From: Pseudoduganella aquatica | GTDB lineage: Bacteria > Pseudomonadota > Gammaproteobacteria > Burkholderiales > Burkholderiaceae_D | Direction of reading: 5' to 3' | Assembly (NCBI RefSeq): GCF_009857595.1 | Contig: NZ_WWCU01000013.1 | Location: forward strand, 62,001 to 126,000 | Length of the DNA: 64,000 nt | Shown: piece after piece, positions 42,001-51,745 of the stretch | Layout of the letters: each line of letters starts with the position of its first letter | Numbering within the stretch: the first letter of the stretch is position 1 | The notes under the pieces: model-generated | What the model was told of the DNA's origin: nothing | Seen by the model: the letters and a program-made list of their open reading frames with translations, nothing else | The model's database searches: none | Position numbers and translations under genes: made by a program

Positions 42001-43155
42001 TTACTTCAGCTGTTCGTGCAGCAGCGCCAGGATCTTCTCGCCGGTGGCGGTGGTTTCCGGCTTGCCGTCGTTGGTCAGCACGGCCACGTCGCTGGTGGCG
42101 CCTGCGCCGGCTTTGACGGTCACGCGGTAGCGCTGCGCTTCCTTGTCCTTCTCGGACGAGCCCCAGCTGAACAGCCTGGAGAAGAAGCCCTTGCTTGCGC
42201 CGGCATCCTGGTCCACATAGCGGACGAAGTAGATGCCGTTCACGCGGTCGCGGTCTTCCACGGTGAAGCCGGCGCGGTCCAGCGCCAGGCCCACGCGGCG
42301 CCAGGCGCGGTCAAAGCCCTCGTCCACTTCCACCATGCGGGTTTCGCCGGCGCCTTTCAGCGTGGCGTGCTGCGGCTGGACAATGGCGTTGTCCACGGCG
42401 GTGCGCGACTCGGCTTCGTCCTTGCCGCCGCCCAGCTTGGTCATCAGCTTGGCAACGAACAGGGCTTCCAGGTTGGGGTCGTTCGGACGCGCGGTCCACA
42501 TCGTGGTTTCCTTCTGGGCGCCGGTAATGACTTCTTCGGCGCCGCGATGGCTGATGTAGATCTCGGTGCTGCCGTCCGGCAGGCGCTCCAGGCGGGTGCG
42601 GTATTTATCACGCTCGCCGCTCGAATACAGCGAATCGAAGACCTTGCCGATGGTGTTGCGCACGAAGTCCTGCGGGATCTTGGCGCGGTTTTCATTCCAT
42701 TCCGTTTCCAGGATGCCAGCCTTGGGCTCGTTCAAGGACAGCGTGAAACCCGACTCTTCCCAGAAATTCTTCAGCTGCGGCCACAGCTGCTCAGGCGTCT
42801 GCTTGACCACCAGCCAGCGCTGATTGCCCGCGCGCATGACTTTAACGCTGTCGGTGCCGGTCGAGGCCACCTGGTTGCTGCTGCCCACCGGCGCGGCCAC
42901 GCCCGTGCCGCCGGCGGCGCGCTGGGCCTGGTAGCCGGACGCCGTGGCCACGCCGCGGTTGCTATCCGGCAGAGAATAGCGGTTATCGGTCTGCAACTGC
43001 GTCAAATCAGGCGGCACGTCCAGCGTGCTGGCTTTCTTGGCGGACTTGTAATCAACCTTGTCGTTGCCGATAACCGAACTGATCATGCCGCAGCCGGTCA
43101 GGCTGACGGCCACGGCGGCGATGGCCGTAAGGGATGCTGTCTTGCGAATAGTCAT
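42001..43155 (-). CDS. bamC: Outer-membrane assembly lipoprotein BamC
   Basis: A 384-residue lipoprotein. The signal ends in a lipobox (SLTGC, Cys22), followed by the unstructured N-terminal stretch VDYKSAKKASTLDVPPDLTQL typical of BamC that wraps around BamD. Two helix-grip domains follow (about 115-235 and 270-380). BamC belongs to the complex that inserts beta-barrel proteins. It sits 37 bases after dapA on the same strand, as in other Burkholderiales and in E. coli (nlpB/dapX). Confidence 0.93.
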   Translation of the reverse strand: MTIRKTASLTAIAAVAVSLTGCGMISSVIGNDKVDYKSAKKASTLDVPPDLTQLQTDNRYSLPDSNRGVATASGYQAQRAAGGTGVAAPVGSSNQVASTGTDSVKVMRAGNQRWLVVKQTPEQLWPQLKNFWEESGFTLSLNEPKAGILETEWNENRAKIPQDFVRNTIGKVFDSLYSSGERDKYRTRLERLPDGSTEIYISHRGAEEVITGAQKETTMWTARPNDPNLEALFVAKLMTKLGGGKDEAESRTAVDNAIVQPQHATLKGAGETRMVEVDEGFDRAWRRVGLALDRAGFTVEDRDRVNGIYFVRYVDQDAGASKGFFSRLFSWGSSEKDKEAQRYRVTVKAGAGATSDVAVLTNDGKPETTATGEKILALLHEQLK

Positions 43156-43192
43156 GTTTTACTGGAAAGGAAAGTCCCGCCGGGAGCGGGGC

Positions 43193-44071
43193 TTAGTTGA
43201 TCAGGCCGGCTTCGCGCAGCGCGCCGCGCACGGTCTCATGGTACTCGGCTGCCAGCGGCACCAGCGGCAGGCGTATGCCGGCGGGCATCATGCCCATCTC
43301 GGCCAGCGCCCATTTCACAGGCACCGGATTGGGCTCGACGAACAATTTCTGGTGCAGCGGGAAGACCTTGTTGTTGATCTCGATGGCTTTGGCGATGTCG
43401 CCGGCCATGGCGGCCTTGCACATCTCATGCATGGCGCGCGGCGCCACGTTGGCGGTCACGGAGATATTGCCTTTGCCGCCGGCCAGCATCAGGGCCACGG
43501 CGGTGGGGTCGTCGCCGGAGAAAACGGCGAAGTCCTTCGGCGCCAGGCGCAGCAAGTCCAGGCCGCGGCCGATATTGCCGGTCGCGTCTTTCACGCCGAT
43601 GATGTTCTTGATGGCGGCCAGGCGCACGATGGTCTCGTTCGACATGTCCGCCACGGTGCGGCCCGGTACGTTGTACAGGATCACAGGAATGTCCACTGCT
43701 TCGGCGATGGCCTTGAAGTGCTGATACATGCCTTCCTGGGTAGGACGGTTGTAGTACGGCACAACTTGCAGCACGGCGTCCGCGCCCGCTTCCTTGGCGT
43801 AGCGGGTCAGTTCGATCGCCTCGGCGGTCGAATTGCCGCCGGCGCCGGCGATGATGGGAATACGGCCCTTGGCGTGCTCCACGGTGGCCTTGACCAGGGC
43901 GCAGTGCTCATCAACGTTGACGGTGGCCGATTCGCCAGTGGTGCCCACGATGACTATGCCATCCGTACCTTCGGCAATGTGCCAATCGATCAGCTTGTTC
44001 AAACCCGGATAGTCCAGACTGCCGTCTGCGTGCATCGGGGTGACAATTGCTACTATGCTGCCCTTAATCAT
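43193..44071 (-). CDS. dapA: 4-hydroxy-tetrahydrodipicolinate synthase
   Basis: A 292-residue DapA that condenses pyruvate and aspartate semialdehyde, the first step toward lysine and diaminopimelate. Key parts are [10 protein letters not shown] (about 42), YNVPGRT with the catalytic Tyr (about 133), and GVKDATGN with the Schiff-base lysine (about 161). It is followed by bamC. The 96-base region upstream contains a weak hairpin (CCGGG pairing with CCCGG) without a T-run. Confidence 0.97.
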   Translation of the reverse strand: MIKGSIVAIVTPMHADGSLDYPGLNKLIDWHIAEGTDGIVIVGTTGESATVNVDEHCALVKATVEHAKGRIPIIAGAGGNSTAEAIELTRYAKEAGADAVLQVVPYYNRPTQEGMYQHFKAIAEAVDIPVILYNVPGRTVADMSNETIVRLAAIKNIIGVKDATGNIGRGLDLLRLAPKDFAVFSGDDPTAVALMLAGGKGNISVTANVAPRAMHEMCKAAMAGDIAKAIEINNKVFPLHQKLFVEPNPVPVKWALAEMGMMPAGIRLPLVPLAAEYHETVRGALREAGLIN

Positions 44072-44167
44072 AGTTAACCAAAACAGTAAGATATTAAAAC
44101 AACGATTGTAGACGATAGGCCGGGTCTGTGGTGCTTCCCGGCGCAGTATCGCATATTAAAAATACGA

Positions 44168-44716
44168 TTAAAACGGCGGCAAGAGTGCCGCAACACGCGG
44201 GAATTCCGCTTTCACCGCGCAGATGCGCTGCACCAGCGCCGGTTTTGGCGTCTCCACCAGGCCGTCTTCAAAGGCGATCACGCGCAATGCGTGCTTGGCA
44301 GCCCAGGCCAGCAATTCGCCCGGCGCCAGCAGGAAATCCGGGTTGGACGGCTTGCCGAACTGCGCATTCCCCTCCGAAAACGTCTCGTACAGCAGCACGC
44401 CGTTCGGCGCCAGGCTGGCCAGCATGTCCGCAATGAGCGGCCGATGCAAGTAATTTGTGACCACGATGCCGGCAAAACGGCCCGGACCGAATGGCCAGAC
44501 CGCGCCGTCCGCTTCCAGGTCGATCTGGGAGGTGACAATGCCGTCGCCGGTGACGGCGGCCAGCGCATCGGCGTTCTGGTCCACCGCCACCACCGAGTGG
44601 CCCAGGGCCACCATATGGCGCGCGTGGCGGCCGGTGCCGCAGGCCAGGTCCAGCACTTCGCCGCCCGGCACCAGCGGGGCGAATCGTTTGATCCAGGGTG
44701 AAATTTCGTCGTTCAT
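44168..44716 (-). CDS. SAM-dependent methyltransferase
   Basis: A 182-residue class I methyltransferase. The SAM-binding motif is VLDLACGTGRHARHM (about 30-44), followed by acidic VVAVDQNADAL at strand 2. NGVLLYETFSEGN near 115 is typical of the small tellurite-resistance-like (TehB-like) group seen beside trpS and dapA in Burkholderiales. Substrate unknown. Its ATG overlaps the trpS stop by four bases (ATGA). Confidence 0.87.
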   Translation of the reverse strand: MNDEISPWIKRFAPLVPGGEVLDLACGTGRHARHMVALGHSVVAVDQNADALAAVTGDGIVTSQIDLEADGAVWPFGPGRFAGIVVTNYLHRPLIADMLASLAPNGVLLYETFSEGNAQFGKPSNPDFLLAPGELLAWAAKHALRVIAFEDGLVETPKPALVQRICAVKAEFPRVAALLPPF

Positions 44717-45915
44717 GTATATGACAGTCCCATTGCTTCGCGCACATCGCGCATCGTTTCCTGAGCCAGCTTGCGGGCCACGTCGTTGCCGTCCGCCACG
44801 ATGGCGCGCACCAGCGTGGGGTCGTCCAGATAGGGCTGGGCGCGCTCGTGCATAGGCTCCTGTTCCTTGATGATGGCGTCGATCACCGGCTGCTTGCACT
44901 CGATGCAGCCGATGCCGGCCGAGCGGCAGCCCTTCACCACCCATTCCTGGGTGGCGTTGTCCGAATAGACCTGGTGGAACTGCCACACCGGGCAGCGCGC
45001 CGGATCGCCCGCGTCGCTGCGGCGCACGCGGGCCGGATCGGTCGGCATGGTGCGCACCTTCTTGGTGACGGCGTCCTTGTCCTCGCGCAGCGCGATGGTA
45101 TTGCCGTAGCTCTTGGACATCTTGCGCCCGTCCAGTCCCGGCAGGCGGGACGACGCGGTCAGCCTGGCTTGCGGCTCGACCAGGATCAGCTTGCGGCTGC
45201 CCTCCAGGTAGCCGAACAGGCGCTCGCGGTCTATCATCGACAGGCTGTGGGCGTCGTCCAGCATGGCCTTGGCCTGTTCCAGCGCCTCGCCGTCGCCGTC
45301 CTGCTGGAATTGCGTGCGCAGCTCGTTGTACAGCTTGGCGCGCTTGCTGCCCAGCTTCTTCACCGCGTCCTGCGCCTTCTGCTCGAAACCCTTTTCTTTG
45401 CCGTACAAATGATTAAAACGGCGCGCAATTTCGCGCATCATTTCAATGTGCGGCAACTGGTCCTCGCCCACCGGCACCTCGGACGCGCGATAGATCAGCA
45501 CGTCGGCCGCCTGCAGCAGCGGATAGCCGAGGAAGCCGTACGTTGCCAGGTCTTTCGTGGCCAGATTCTCGATCTGGTCCTTATACGTGGGCACCCGTTC
45601 CAGCCAGCCCAGCGGCGTGGCCATGGACAGCAGCAGATGCAGCTCCGCGTGCTCGGGCACGCGCGACTGGATAAACAGCGTGGCCTGCGAGGGATTCACC
45701 CCGGCCGCCAGCCAGTCCACCAGCATGTCCCAGGCGCTGCGCTCGATCAGGTCCGGGTCGTCGTAATGGGTGGTGAGCGCGTGCCAGTCGGCCACGAAGA
45801 ACAGGCAAGGCTGCTGGGCCTGCATCTTGATCCAGTTGGCCAGGGCGCCGTGGTAGTGGCCCAGATGCATGGCCCCAGTGGGGCGCATGCCGGAGACGAC
45901 GCGGTCGGGATACAT
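44713..45915 (-). CDS. trpS: Tryptophan-tRNA ligase
   Basis: A 400-residue tryptophanyl-tRNA synthetase. The class I signatures are HLGHYHGAL (about residue 17, HIGH-type) and GRKMSKSYGN (about 251, KMSKS). It is longer than E. coli TrpS (334) because of an insertion of about 65 residues (about 158-220, YGKEKGFEQKAQDAVKKLG onwards), as is usual in beta-proteobacteria. It charges tRNA-Trp. It lies four bases after the M50 protease gene and overlaps the methyltransferase gene. Confidence 0.95.
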   Translation of the reverse strand: MYPDRVVSGMRPTGAMHLGHYHGALANWIKMQAQQPCLFFVADWHALTTHYDDPDLIERSAWDMLVDWLAAGVNPSQATLFIQSRVPEHAELHLLLSMATPLGWLERVPTYKDQIENLATKDLATYGFLGYPLLQAADVLIYRASEVPVGEDQLPHIEMMREIARRFNHLYGKEKGFEQKAQDAVKKLGSKRAKLYNELRTQFQQDGDGEALEQAKAMLDDAHSLSMIDRERLFGYLEGSRKLILVEPQARLTASSRLPGLDGRKMSKSYGNTIALREDKDAVTKKVRTMPTDPARVRRSDAGDPARCPVWQFHQVYSDNATQEWVVKGCRSAGIGCIECKQPVIDAIIKEQEPMHERAQPYLDDPTLVRAIVADGNDVARKLAQETMRDVREAMGLSYT

Positions 45916-45919
45916 GGTA

Positions 45920-46594
45920 TTAATTCAGCAAAAAGGCCAGCGGCTGCACCAGCGTGATGAACAGCGAGTGGCAGGCTTGCACCATGACGGCCAGCACGGG
46001 GCTGAGGATGCCGGTGTACATCAGCACCAGCAGGCCGATGAACACATAAGGGCCGTAGCGTTCGATTTGGGCGAATTTGTAGGCCAGCGCGTCGGGCAGC
46101 AGTGCGGTCAGGATGCGGCCGCCGTCCAGAGGCGGCACCGGGATCAGGTTAAACACGCACATGACGGCATTCGTCAGCATGCCGGCCTTGCCCATTTCAA
46201 TCAGGAAGGGCTCGCTCACATCCAGGCGGTACATCAGCAGCAGCGCGATGGTCCAGCCCAGGCCCATGACGAAGTTGGCGGCCGGGCCGGCGGCGGCAAC
46301 GAAACCCATCTGCTTTTTCGGATTGCGCAGGCGGCTGTAGTCCACCGGCACCGGCTTGGCGTAGCCAAACGCCATGTGCAGCGGGCTCAGCGCCAGCATA
46401 ATGGGCAGCAGCACGGTGCCGAACCAGTCGATATGGTGGATGGGATTCAGGCTCAGCCGGCCCTGTTGCTCTGCCGTGGTGTCGCCGAAATAGCGCGCCA
46501 CGTAGCCGTGGGCGGCTTCATGCAGAGAGATGGCGAACAGAACAGGAATCGCGTAGACGGCAATGGTCTGTATTACTTGGTTGAAATCGGTCAT
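45920..46594 (-). CDS. Site-2-protease-family (M50) membrane metalloprotease
   Basis: A 224-residue multi-pass membrane protein. The zinc motif HEAAH is at His25, Glu26, and His29, and the second motif PPLDGGRI (Asp about 156) completes the site. Six hydrophobic stretches are visible. Small M50 proteins of this type are conserved next to trpS, but their substrates are unknown. The spacing to trpS is four bases, so they are co-transcribed. Confidence 0.92.
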   Translation of the reverse strand: MTDFNQVIQTIAVYAIPVLFAISLHEAAHGYVARYFGDTTAEQQGRLSLNPIHHIDWFGTVLLPIMLALSPLHMAFGYAKPVPVDYSRLRNPKKQMGFVAAAGPAANFVMGLGWTIALLLMYRLDVSEPFLIEMGKAGMLTNAVMCVFNLIPVPPLDGGRILTALLPDALAYKFAQIERYGPYVFIGLLVLMYTGILSPVLAVMVQACHSLFITLVQPLAFLLN

Positions 46595-46657
46595 GGGTAA
46601 ATTCTACCAGAGCGGGTTGGCCGGCCTGGCGAGTGAGGGGGTTGGGGGATGGCGCGC

Positions 46658-47281
46658 CTACAGGCCCAGCACAGCGGGATCACCCCGGCCCTGGCGCACC
46701 AGCTCCGGTTCCGGGCCGCTCAGGTCGATCACCGTGGTCGGCTCGAAGCTGCACGCGCCGCCGTCGATAATCAGGTCGACCTGCTTTTCCAGGCGCTCGC
46801 GCACGGTGTCCGGGTCGGTCAGCGGCTGGTCGTCGCCCGGCAGTATCAGCGTGGTGCCCAGCAGCGGCTGCTGCAGCTCGGCCAGCAGCATCTCGACGAT
46901 GCAGTTCTCCGGCACGCGCAGGCCTATGGTCTTGCGCGAAGGATGGCTGAGGCGGCGCGGCACGCAGCGGGTCGCCTCCAGGATAAAGGTGAACGGCCCC
47001 GGCGTGGCCCCCTTGAGCAGGCGGAACTGCTTGTTGTCCACGCGGGCGTAGACGCCGATCTCGCTCAGGTCGCGGCACAGCAGCGTCAGGTGGTGCTTCT
47101 CGTCGATGCCGCGGATACGGCGCAGGCGCTCGACCGCGCTTTTATCGTCCAGATGGCACACCAGCGCGTAGCAGGAATCCGTCGGCAGCGCGACAATGCC
47201 GCCGCCGTGGATGATCTGCGCGGCCTGCTTGATCAGGCGCAGCTGCGGGTTGACCGGATGGATCTGGAAATATTGGCTCAT
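46658..47281 (-). CDS. YciO/TsaC-family threonylcarbamoyl-AMP synthase-like protein
   Basis: A 207-residue YrdC-fold protein. Features are IVALPTDSCYALVCHL near 30, KHHLTLLC near 63, and PGPFTFILEA near 95, with the conserved SRKTIGLRVP near 115. The pattern (PTDSCYALVCHL instead of PTET.YGLG) points to the YciO branch, whose activity is weaker or different from TsaC. It lies nine bases after htpX. Confidence 0.88.
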   Translation of the reverse strand: MSQYFQIHPVNPQLRLIKQAAQIIHGGGIVALPTDSCYALVCHLDDKSAVERLRRIRGIDEKHHLTLLCRDLSEIGVYARVDNKQFRLLKGATPGPFTFILEATRCVPRRLSHPSRKTIGLRVPENCIVEMLLAELQQPLLGTTLILPGDDQPLTDPDTVRERLEKQVDLIIDGGACSFEPTTVIDLSGPEPELVRQGRGDPAVLGL

Positions 47282-47290
47282 GGGCTAGGC

Positions 47291-48175
47291 TCAGCGCGGC
47301 AGCTGCTGCAGGGCCGCGATGCGCTGTTCCATCGGCGGGTGGGTGGAAAACAGCGCCGACCAGCCGCCGCCGCCGGTAATGCCCGAGGCCGCCATGTTCT
47401 GCGGCAGCGCACCCGGCTCCAGGCCGCCCAGGCGGGCCAGCGCGTGCTGCATCGGCACGCTGCTGCCCAGCAGCCTGGCCGAGCCGGCGTCGGCGCGGAA
47501 TTCGCGCTGGCGCGAGAACCAGGCCACGATGATGGAGGCCAGCAGGCCGAACACGATTTCGCACACGAACACGGTAACCATATAGCCGATGCCGTTGCCG
47601 CTGCTGCGCTGGTCGTCCTTGCCGCGCAGCATATTGTCGACAAAGAAGCCGACTACGCGCGCCAGGAACACCACGAAGGTATTCACCACGCCCTGGATCA
47701 GCGTCAGCGTGACCATGTCGCCGTTGGCGATGTGGGCCACTTCATGGCCCAGCACGGCTTCCACCTCGTCGCGGTTCATCGACTGCAGCAGGCCGGTGGA
47801 CACGGCCACCAGGGCCGAGTTCTTGAAGGCGCCGGTGGCGAAGGCGTTCGGTTCGCCGTCGTACACGGCCACTTCCGGCATGGCGATGCCGGCGCGCTCG
47901 GCCAGCTGGCGCACGGTGGCCACCAGCCACTGCTCGGTGGAGTTGGCCGGCGCGTCGATCACGCGCGCGCCGGTGCTCCACTTGGCCATGGGCTTGCTGA
48001 TCAGCAGCGAAATAATGGAGCCGGTGAAGCCCACCACCAGCGAAAACGCCAGCAGGCTGCCCATCTGCAGCTGGCCGCCGGCTGTGGGACGGCCTATGCC
48101 CAGCAGCGACAGCACCAGCGACAACACCAGCATCACGGCCAGATTGGTGGCGATAAAAAGGACGATACGTTTCAT
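47291..48175 (-). CDS. htpX: Membrane metalloprotease HtpX
   Basis: A 294-residue HtpX, the membrane protease that degrades misfolded membrane proteins. Two N-terminal helices (about 3-26 and 38-60) precede the catalytic domain with HEVAH (His144, Glu145, His148) and a further helical pair (about 155-215). The third zinc ligand is probably Glu in REFRADAGS. The ATG has AGCAAA upstream and follows a 78-base gap after the PHP gene. Confidence 0.95.
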   Translation of the reverse strand: MKRIVLFIATNLAVMLVLSLVLSLLGIGRPTAGGQLQMGSLLAFSLVVGFTGSIISLLISKPMAKWSTGARVIDAPANSTEQWLVATVRQLAERAGIAMPEVAVYDGEPNAFATGAFKNSALVAVSTGLLQSMNRDEVEAVLGHEVAHIANGDMVTLTLIQGVVNTFVVFLARVVGFFVDNMLRGKDDQRSSGNGIGYMVTVFVCEIVFGLLASIIVAWFSRQREFRADAGSARLLGSSVPMQHALARLGGLEPGALPQNMAASGITGGGGWSALFSTHPPMEQRIAALQQLPR

Positions 48176-48253
48176 ATTGCTTTGCTCCGCAGAGTTATCC
48201 GAGCATAAGATATGGCCGGATAGCCGGAATTACAAGTCCGCTTACAACTCGAA

Positions 48254-49084
48254 TCAGAACCAGTCGTGCCAGACCGGGGTCACACTGCCCGGCAGCGGCG
48301 GCAGCAGCTTGAAGTCCACCCGCGCTTCGCCGGGCGCATGGAAATCGGTGCCGCGCGAGGCCAGGAAGCCGTAGCCATTGGCCAGGCGCGCGTATTCCGG
48401 GTACTGGTCCGGCGTGTGGCTGCCGGTCACCACCTCGATGGCGGCGCCGCCCAGCTGCTTGAACTGGTCGAACAGCGCGCCCTGCGCGGTGTCGCTGAAC
48501 TTGTAGCGGCCCGGATGGGCGATGACGGCAATGCCGCCCGCGCCGCGTATCCACTGCACCGACTGCTCCAGGGTGGCCCAGCGGTGTTCCACGTAGCCGG
48601 GCTTGCCTTCGCACAGGTATTTCTTGAACACTTCCGAGGTATTGCGGCAGGCGCCGATCTCGACGATGTAGCGCGCGAAGTGGGTGCGCGACATCAGGTT
48701 CGGGTTGGATACGTATTTCAGCGCGCCCTCGTAGGCGTCCGGAATGCCGGCCTTGGCCAGCTGGGCGGCGATTTCGCGGCCGCGGGTGTCGCGGCCCGAG
48801 CGGGTCGCTTCCAGGCCCTGCACCAGGGCGGCGTTGTTCTCGTCGATCTGCAGGCCGACGATGTGTACCGTCTCGTTGGCCCAGGTGATGGAGATTTCCA
48901 CGCCCGTCACAAAGCGCATGCCCTGCTCGGCGGCGGCGGCGCGGGCGGCCGGAATGCCGCCCACCTCATCGTGATCGGTCAGCGCCCACACGTCCACCCC
49001 GGCCTGGCGCGCCACCATGGCGACCTTGGCCGGCGGCAGCACGCCGTCGGAAACATTGGAATGGCAATGCAAATCTACATTCAT
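48254..49084 (-). CDS. PHP-domain 3',5'-nucleoside bisphosphate phosphatase
   Basis: A 276-residue PHP protein of the YciV/RNase AM (TrpH) group. Metal-binding blocks are DLHCHSNVSDG (residue 4), TDHDEVGG (about 36), VIAHPGRY (about 190) and GTDFHAPG (about 244). These enzymes remove phosphates from 3',5'-nucleoside bisphosphates and trim RNA 5' ends. The gene is the most upstream of the run down to bamC. Confidence 0.92.
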   Translation of the reverse strand: MNVDLHCHSNVSDGVLPPAKVAMVARQAGVDVWALTDHDEVGGIPAARAAAAEQGMRFVTGVEISITWANETVHIVGLQIDENNAALVQGLEATRSGRDTRGREIAAQLAKAGIPDAYEGALKYVSNPNLMSRTHFARYIVEIGACRNTSEVFKKYLCEGKPGYVEHRWATLEQSVQWIRGAGGIAVIAHPGRYKFSDTAQGALFDQFKQLGGAAIEVVTGSHTPDQYPEYARLANGYGFLASRGTDFHAPGEARVDFKLLPPLPGSVTPVWHDWF

Positions 49085-49132
49085 ACGGACAGTATTGTTT
49101 ACGATAATGGAAACCTCATTGTACGCTGCGTT

Positions 49133-49194
49133 GGCGGGTTACGGCTCCGCCTAACCCGCCCTACGTCGGCGCAGAGTGGAACGCGTAACCCGCC
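49133..49194. repeat. Intergenic palindromic repeat, copy 2, with an extra half
   Basis: GGCGGGTTACGG and CCTAACCCGCCCTACG form the same hairpin as copies 1 and 3. A further TAACCCGCC half follows at about 49186. It sits between the PHP gene and the hydrolase gene. Confidence 0.85.
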
Positions 49195-49196
49195 AA

Positions 49197-50072
49197 TCAG
49201 GCCAGGAACTCCTCCAGCATGGCTGCGAGCTGTTCCGGCTGGTCGTGGTGCAGCATGTGGCCGGCGTTGTCCATCATCTTCGCGGTGACGTTGGCCAGGT
49301 GGCCCAGGCGGCGGTCGATTTCCACGCGCGCTTCTTCCTTCGGCCCCATCCACAGCCACATATTGGTGTGCTCGGCCTCCACCCACAGCACCGGCGCCGT
49401 GATCGCGCGCCAGCAGGCCATCACCTCCTCCACGTGGTACAGCAGCGGGTTGATGCGCTTGTGCGCCGGGTCGCCCAGGATTTCCCACTCGCCCTTGTCG
49501 TTCTGCCCCGCCCAATGGCCGGCCAGGAAGGTGGCGCGCGCGTCGGACAGGCGCGGATTGGTCTTCTGCAGCCGCTTGGCCACTTCCGCCAGGTCGGCGT
49601 AGCCGCGCATTTCCTGCGGCTCCAGCAGCTCGTCCATCCACTTGGCGTAGCGGCCCGGCGCCTGGTCCGGCGTGGTGGTCTTCATGCCGAAGCCCTCCAG
49701 ATTGATTAAACGGCGGATGCGCTCGGGCCGCGCGCCCGCGTACAGGCCCACCACATTGCCGCCCATGCTGTGGCCCAGCAGGTTGACCGGGCTGTCCGGC
49801 TGGTAGTGGCGCAGGATGGCGTCCAGGTCTCCCAGGTAGTCCACGAACCAGTAGGTGTCCACGCGCGGGCGCTCGGTCAGGCCGAAGCCGCGCCAGTCGG
49901 GGGCGATCACGTGCCAGTCGCCCTGCAGCGCGTCCACCACGAACTGGAACGAGGCGGAAACGTCCATCCAGCCGTGCACCATGAAGATCTTGGGCGCCCC
50001 TTCCCTGCCCCAGTGGCGGATATGGGTGCGGTTGCCGCGTACATTGATGAATTCGGATCGGGAAGATTTCAT
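49197..50072 (-). CDS. Alpha/beta hydrolase
   Basis: A 291-residue cytoplasmic hydrolase. MVHGWMDVSASFQ gives the oxyanion region, the nucleophile is Ser102 in LLGHSMGGN, the acid is probably Asp/Glu in WVEAEHTN, and the catalytic His is in DNAGHMLHHD. It resembles epoxide-hydrolase or haloalkane-dehalogenase-like esterases; the substrate is unknown. ATG 50072 begins MKSSRSEFINVRGN; an upstream extension of the frame runs into the divergent promoter region and is rejected. Divergent from the carbonic anhydrase gene. Confidence 0.9.
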   Translation of the reverse strand: MKSSRSEFINVRGNRTHIRHWGREGAPKIFMVHGWMDVSASFQFVVDALQGDWHVIAPDWRGFGLTERPRVDTYWFVDYLGDLDAILRHYQPDSPVNLLGHSMGGNVVGLYAGARPERIRRLINLEGFGMKTTTPDQAPGRYAKWMDELLEPQEMRGYADLAEVAKRLQKTNPRLSDARATFLAGHWAGQNDKGEWEILGDPAHKRINPLLYHVEEVMACWRAITAPVLWVEAEHTNMWLWMGPKEEARVEIDRRLGHLANVTAKMMDNAGHMLHHDQPEQLAAMLEEFLA

Positions 50073-50241
50073 GGTGAGTGCAGCCTTGAAAGTAGCGCGG
50101 CGAGCGCAATATGGGTGCCTTGGACGGGCGCAAGCCCTGATAATAGCACGATCGTTCGCAAAGCCGGCAGCGAGCCGGGCCCCGGCAGGCGTAAAATAGC
50201 GCCATTCCACCGTTTCCACAAACATATACTTTGGGCCTTCC

Positions 50242-50766
50242 ATGACCATCTACCAGCTGGGCGAACACGCGCCCGAGATCGATGCATCCGCCTTCGTTGC
50301 CGATACGGCAACCCTGATCGGCAAAGTCACGCTGCACGCCAACGCCTCGGTATGGTACGGCACCACCATACGCGGCGACAACGAGCGCATCACCATCGGC
50401 GAGAACAGCAATGTGCAGGAAAACACCGTGATGCACACCGACATGGGCTTTCCGCTCACCCTGGGCAAGAACGTCACCGTGGGCCACCAGGCCATGCTGC
50501 ACGGCTGCACCGTGGGCGACGGCTCGCTGGTGGGCATAGGCGCGGTGATACTGAACGGCGCCAAGATCGGCAAGGGCTGCCTGGTGGGCGCCGGCGCGCT
50601 GGTGACCGAGGGCAAGGAATTCCCCGACAACCAGCTCATCATCGGCGCCCCGGCCAAGGCCGTGCGCACGCTGACGGCAGAAGACGCGGCCAAGCTGCTG
50701 GGCGCCGCCGACGGTTATGTGAAACGCGGCCTGCAGTACAAGACGCAACTCAAGAAAATAGGATAA
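50242..50766 (+). CDS. Gamma-type carbonic anhydrase family protein
   Basis: A 174-residue left-handed beta-helix protein with hexapeptide repeats. The three metal-binding histidines are His65 (VMHTD), His82 and His87 (GHQAMLHGC). Close relatives (YrdA, PaaY) are zinc or iron proteins with weak or no carbonic anhydrase activity. It is cytoplasmic. TAAAAT (50192-50197) may be its -10. hslO starts three bases after its stop. Confidence 0.93.
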   Translation: MTIYQLGEHAPEIDASAFVADTATLIGKVTLHANASVWYGTTIRGDNERITIGENSNVQENTVMHTDMGFPLTLGKNVTVGHQAMLHGCTVGDGSLVGIGAVILNGAKIGKGCLVGAGALVTEGKEFPDNQLIIGAPAKAVRTLTAEDAAKLLGAADGYVKRGLQYKTQLKKIG

Positions 50767-50769
50767 ATA

Positions 50770-51735
50770 ATGAGCACTCCCCCCGATCTGGCCGCTGGCC
50801 AGGACACGCTGCAGAAATTCATCTTCGACAACGCTTCCGTGCGCGGCGAACTGATCGACATTTCCGCCACCTGGCGCGAGGTGCAGGCGCGCCACACCTA
50901 CCCGGCGCCGGTCAAGCGCGTGCTGGGCGAGATGGTGGCCGCTGCGGCGCTGCTGTCGGCCAACCTGAAGTTCAACGGCTCCATCATCATGCAGATCCAT
51001 GGCGACGGCCCGGTGCGCCTGCTGGTGGTGGAATGCGACGCCGACCTGCGCGTGCGCGCCACGGCCAAGCTGAACCCGGACCTGGAAGTGCCTGACGACG
51101 CCGGCGTGATGCGGCTGCTGAACGCGCACGGCAAGGGCCGCTTCATCATCACGCTCGACCCGGCCGACAAGATGCCGGGCCAGCAGCCTTACCAGGGCAT
51201 CGTGCCGCTGGACGGCGACGACGTGGCCACCGTCATCGAAAACTATATGCAGCGCTCGGAACAGCTGGATACCAAGCTGTGGCTGGCGGCCGACGACCAG
51301 GTGTCGCGCGGCATGCTGCTGCAGAAGCTGCCCCACCACGGCGGCAAGGCCGAAGCGGCGCAGCTGTCGCAGGAAGAAGCGCTGGAGACCTGGAACCGCG
51401 CCGTCATCCTGGGCTCGACGCTGAAGCAGGAAGAGATCCTCGGCACCACCATCGACGTGCTGCTGCAGCGCCTGTTCTGGGAAGAGACCATCCGCGTCTT
51501 CGACCCGGTGCATCCGTCCTTCCACTGCAGCTGCACCCGCGAAAAAGTGGGCAATATGCTGAAGATGCTGGGCCAGGAGGAAGTGGAAGGCGTGCTCGAT
51601 GAGCAAGGCACCGTCGCCATCAACTGCGATTTCTGCGGCCAGCACTACGAGTACGACAAGGTCGACTGCGCCCAGCTGTTCGTCACCAGCGCCCCCGCCG
51701 AAGTGCTGATGCACGCCAGCGAAGCCAAGCACTAA
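50770..51735 (+). CDS. hslO: Redox-regulated chaperone Hsp33
   Basis: A 321-residue Hsp33. The zinc/redox switch is Cys253, Cys255 (HCSC) and Cys286, Cys289 (CDFC), the family's CxC-x30-CxxC pattern. Oxidation of these turns the chaperone on. The N-terminal domain includes the fold's FIFDNASVRGE start. It is translated with the carbonic anhydrase gene, three bases upstream. The repeat at 51746 follows. Confidence 0.97.
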   Translation: MSTPPDLAAGQDTLQKFIFDNASVRGELIDISATWREVQARHTYPAPVKRVLGEMVAAAALLSANLKFNGSIIMQIHGDGPVRLLVVECDADLRVRATAKLNPDLEVPDDAGVMRLLNAHGKGRFIITLDPADKMPGQQPYQGIVPLDGDDVATVIENYMQRSEQLDTKLWLAADDQVSRGMLLQKLPHHGGKAEAAQLSQEEALETWNRAVILGSTLKQEEILGTTIDVLLQRLFWEETIRVFDPVHPSFHCSCTREKVGNMLKMLGQEEVEGVLDEQGTVAINCDFCGQHYEYDKVDCAQLFVTSAPAEVLMHASEAKH

Positions 51736-51745
51736 GCTGCGCATT

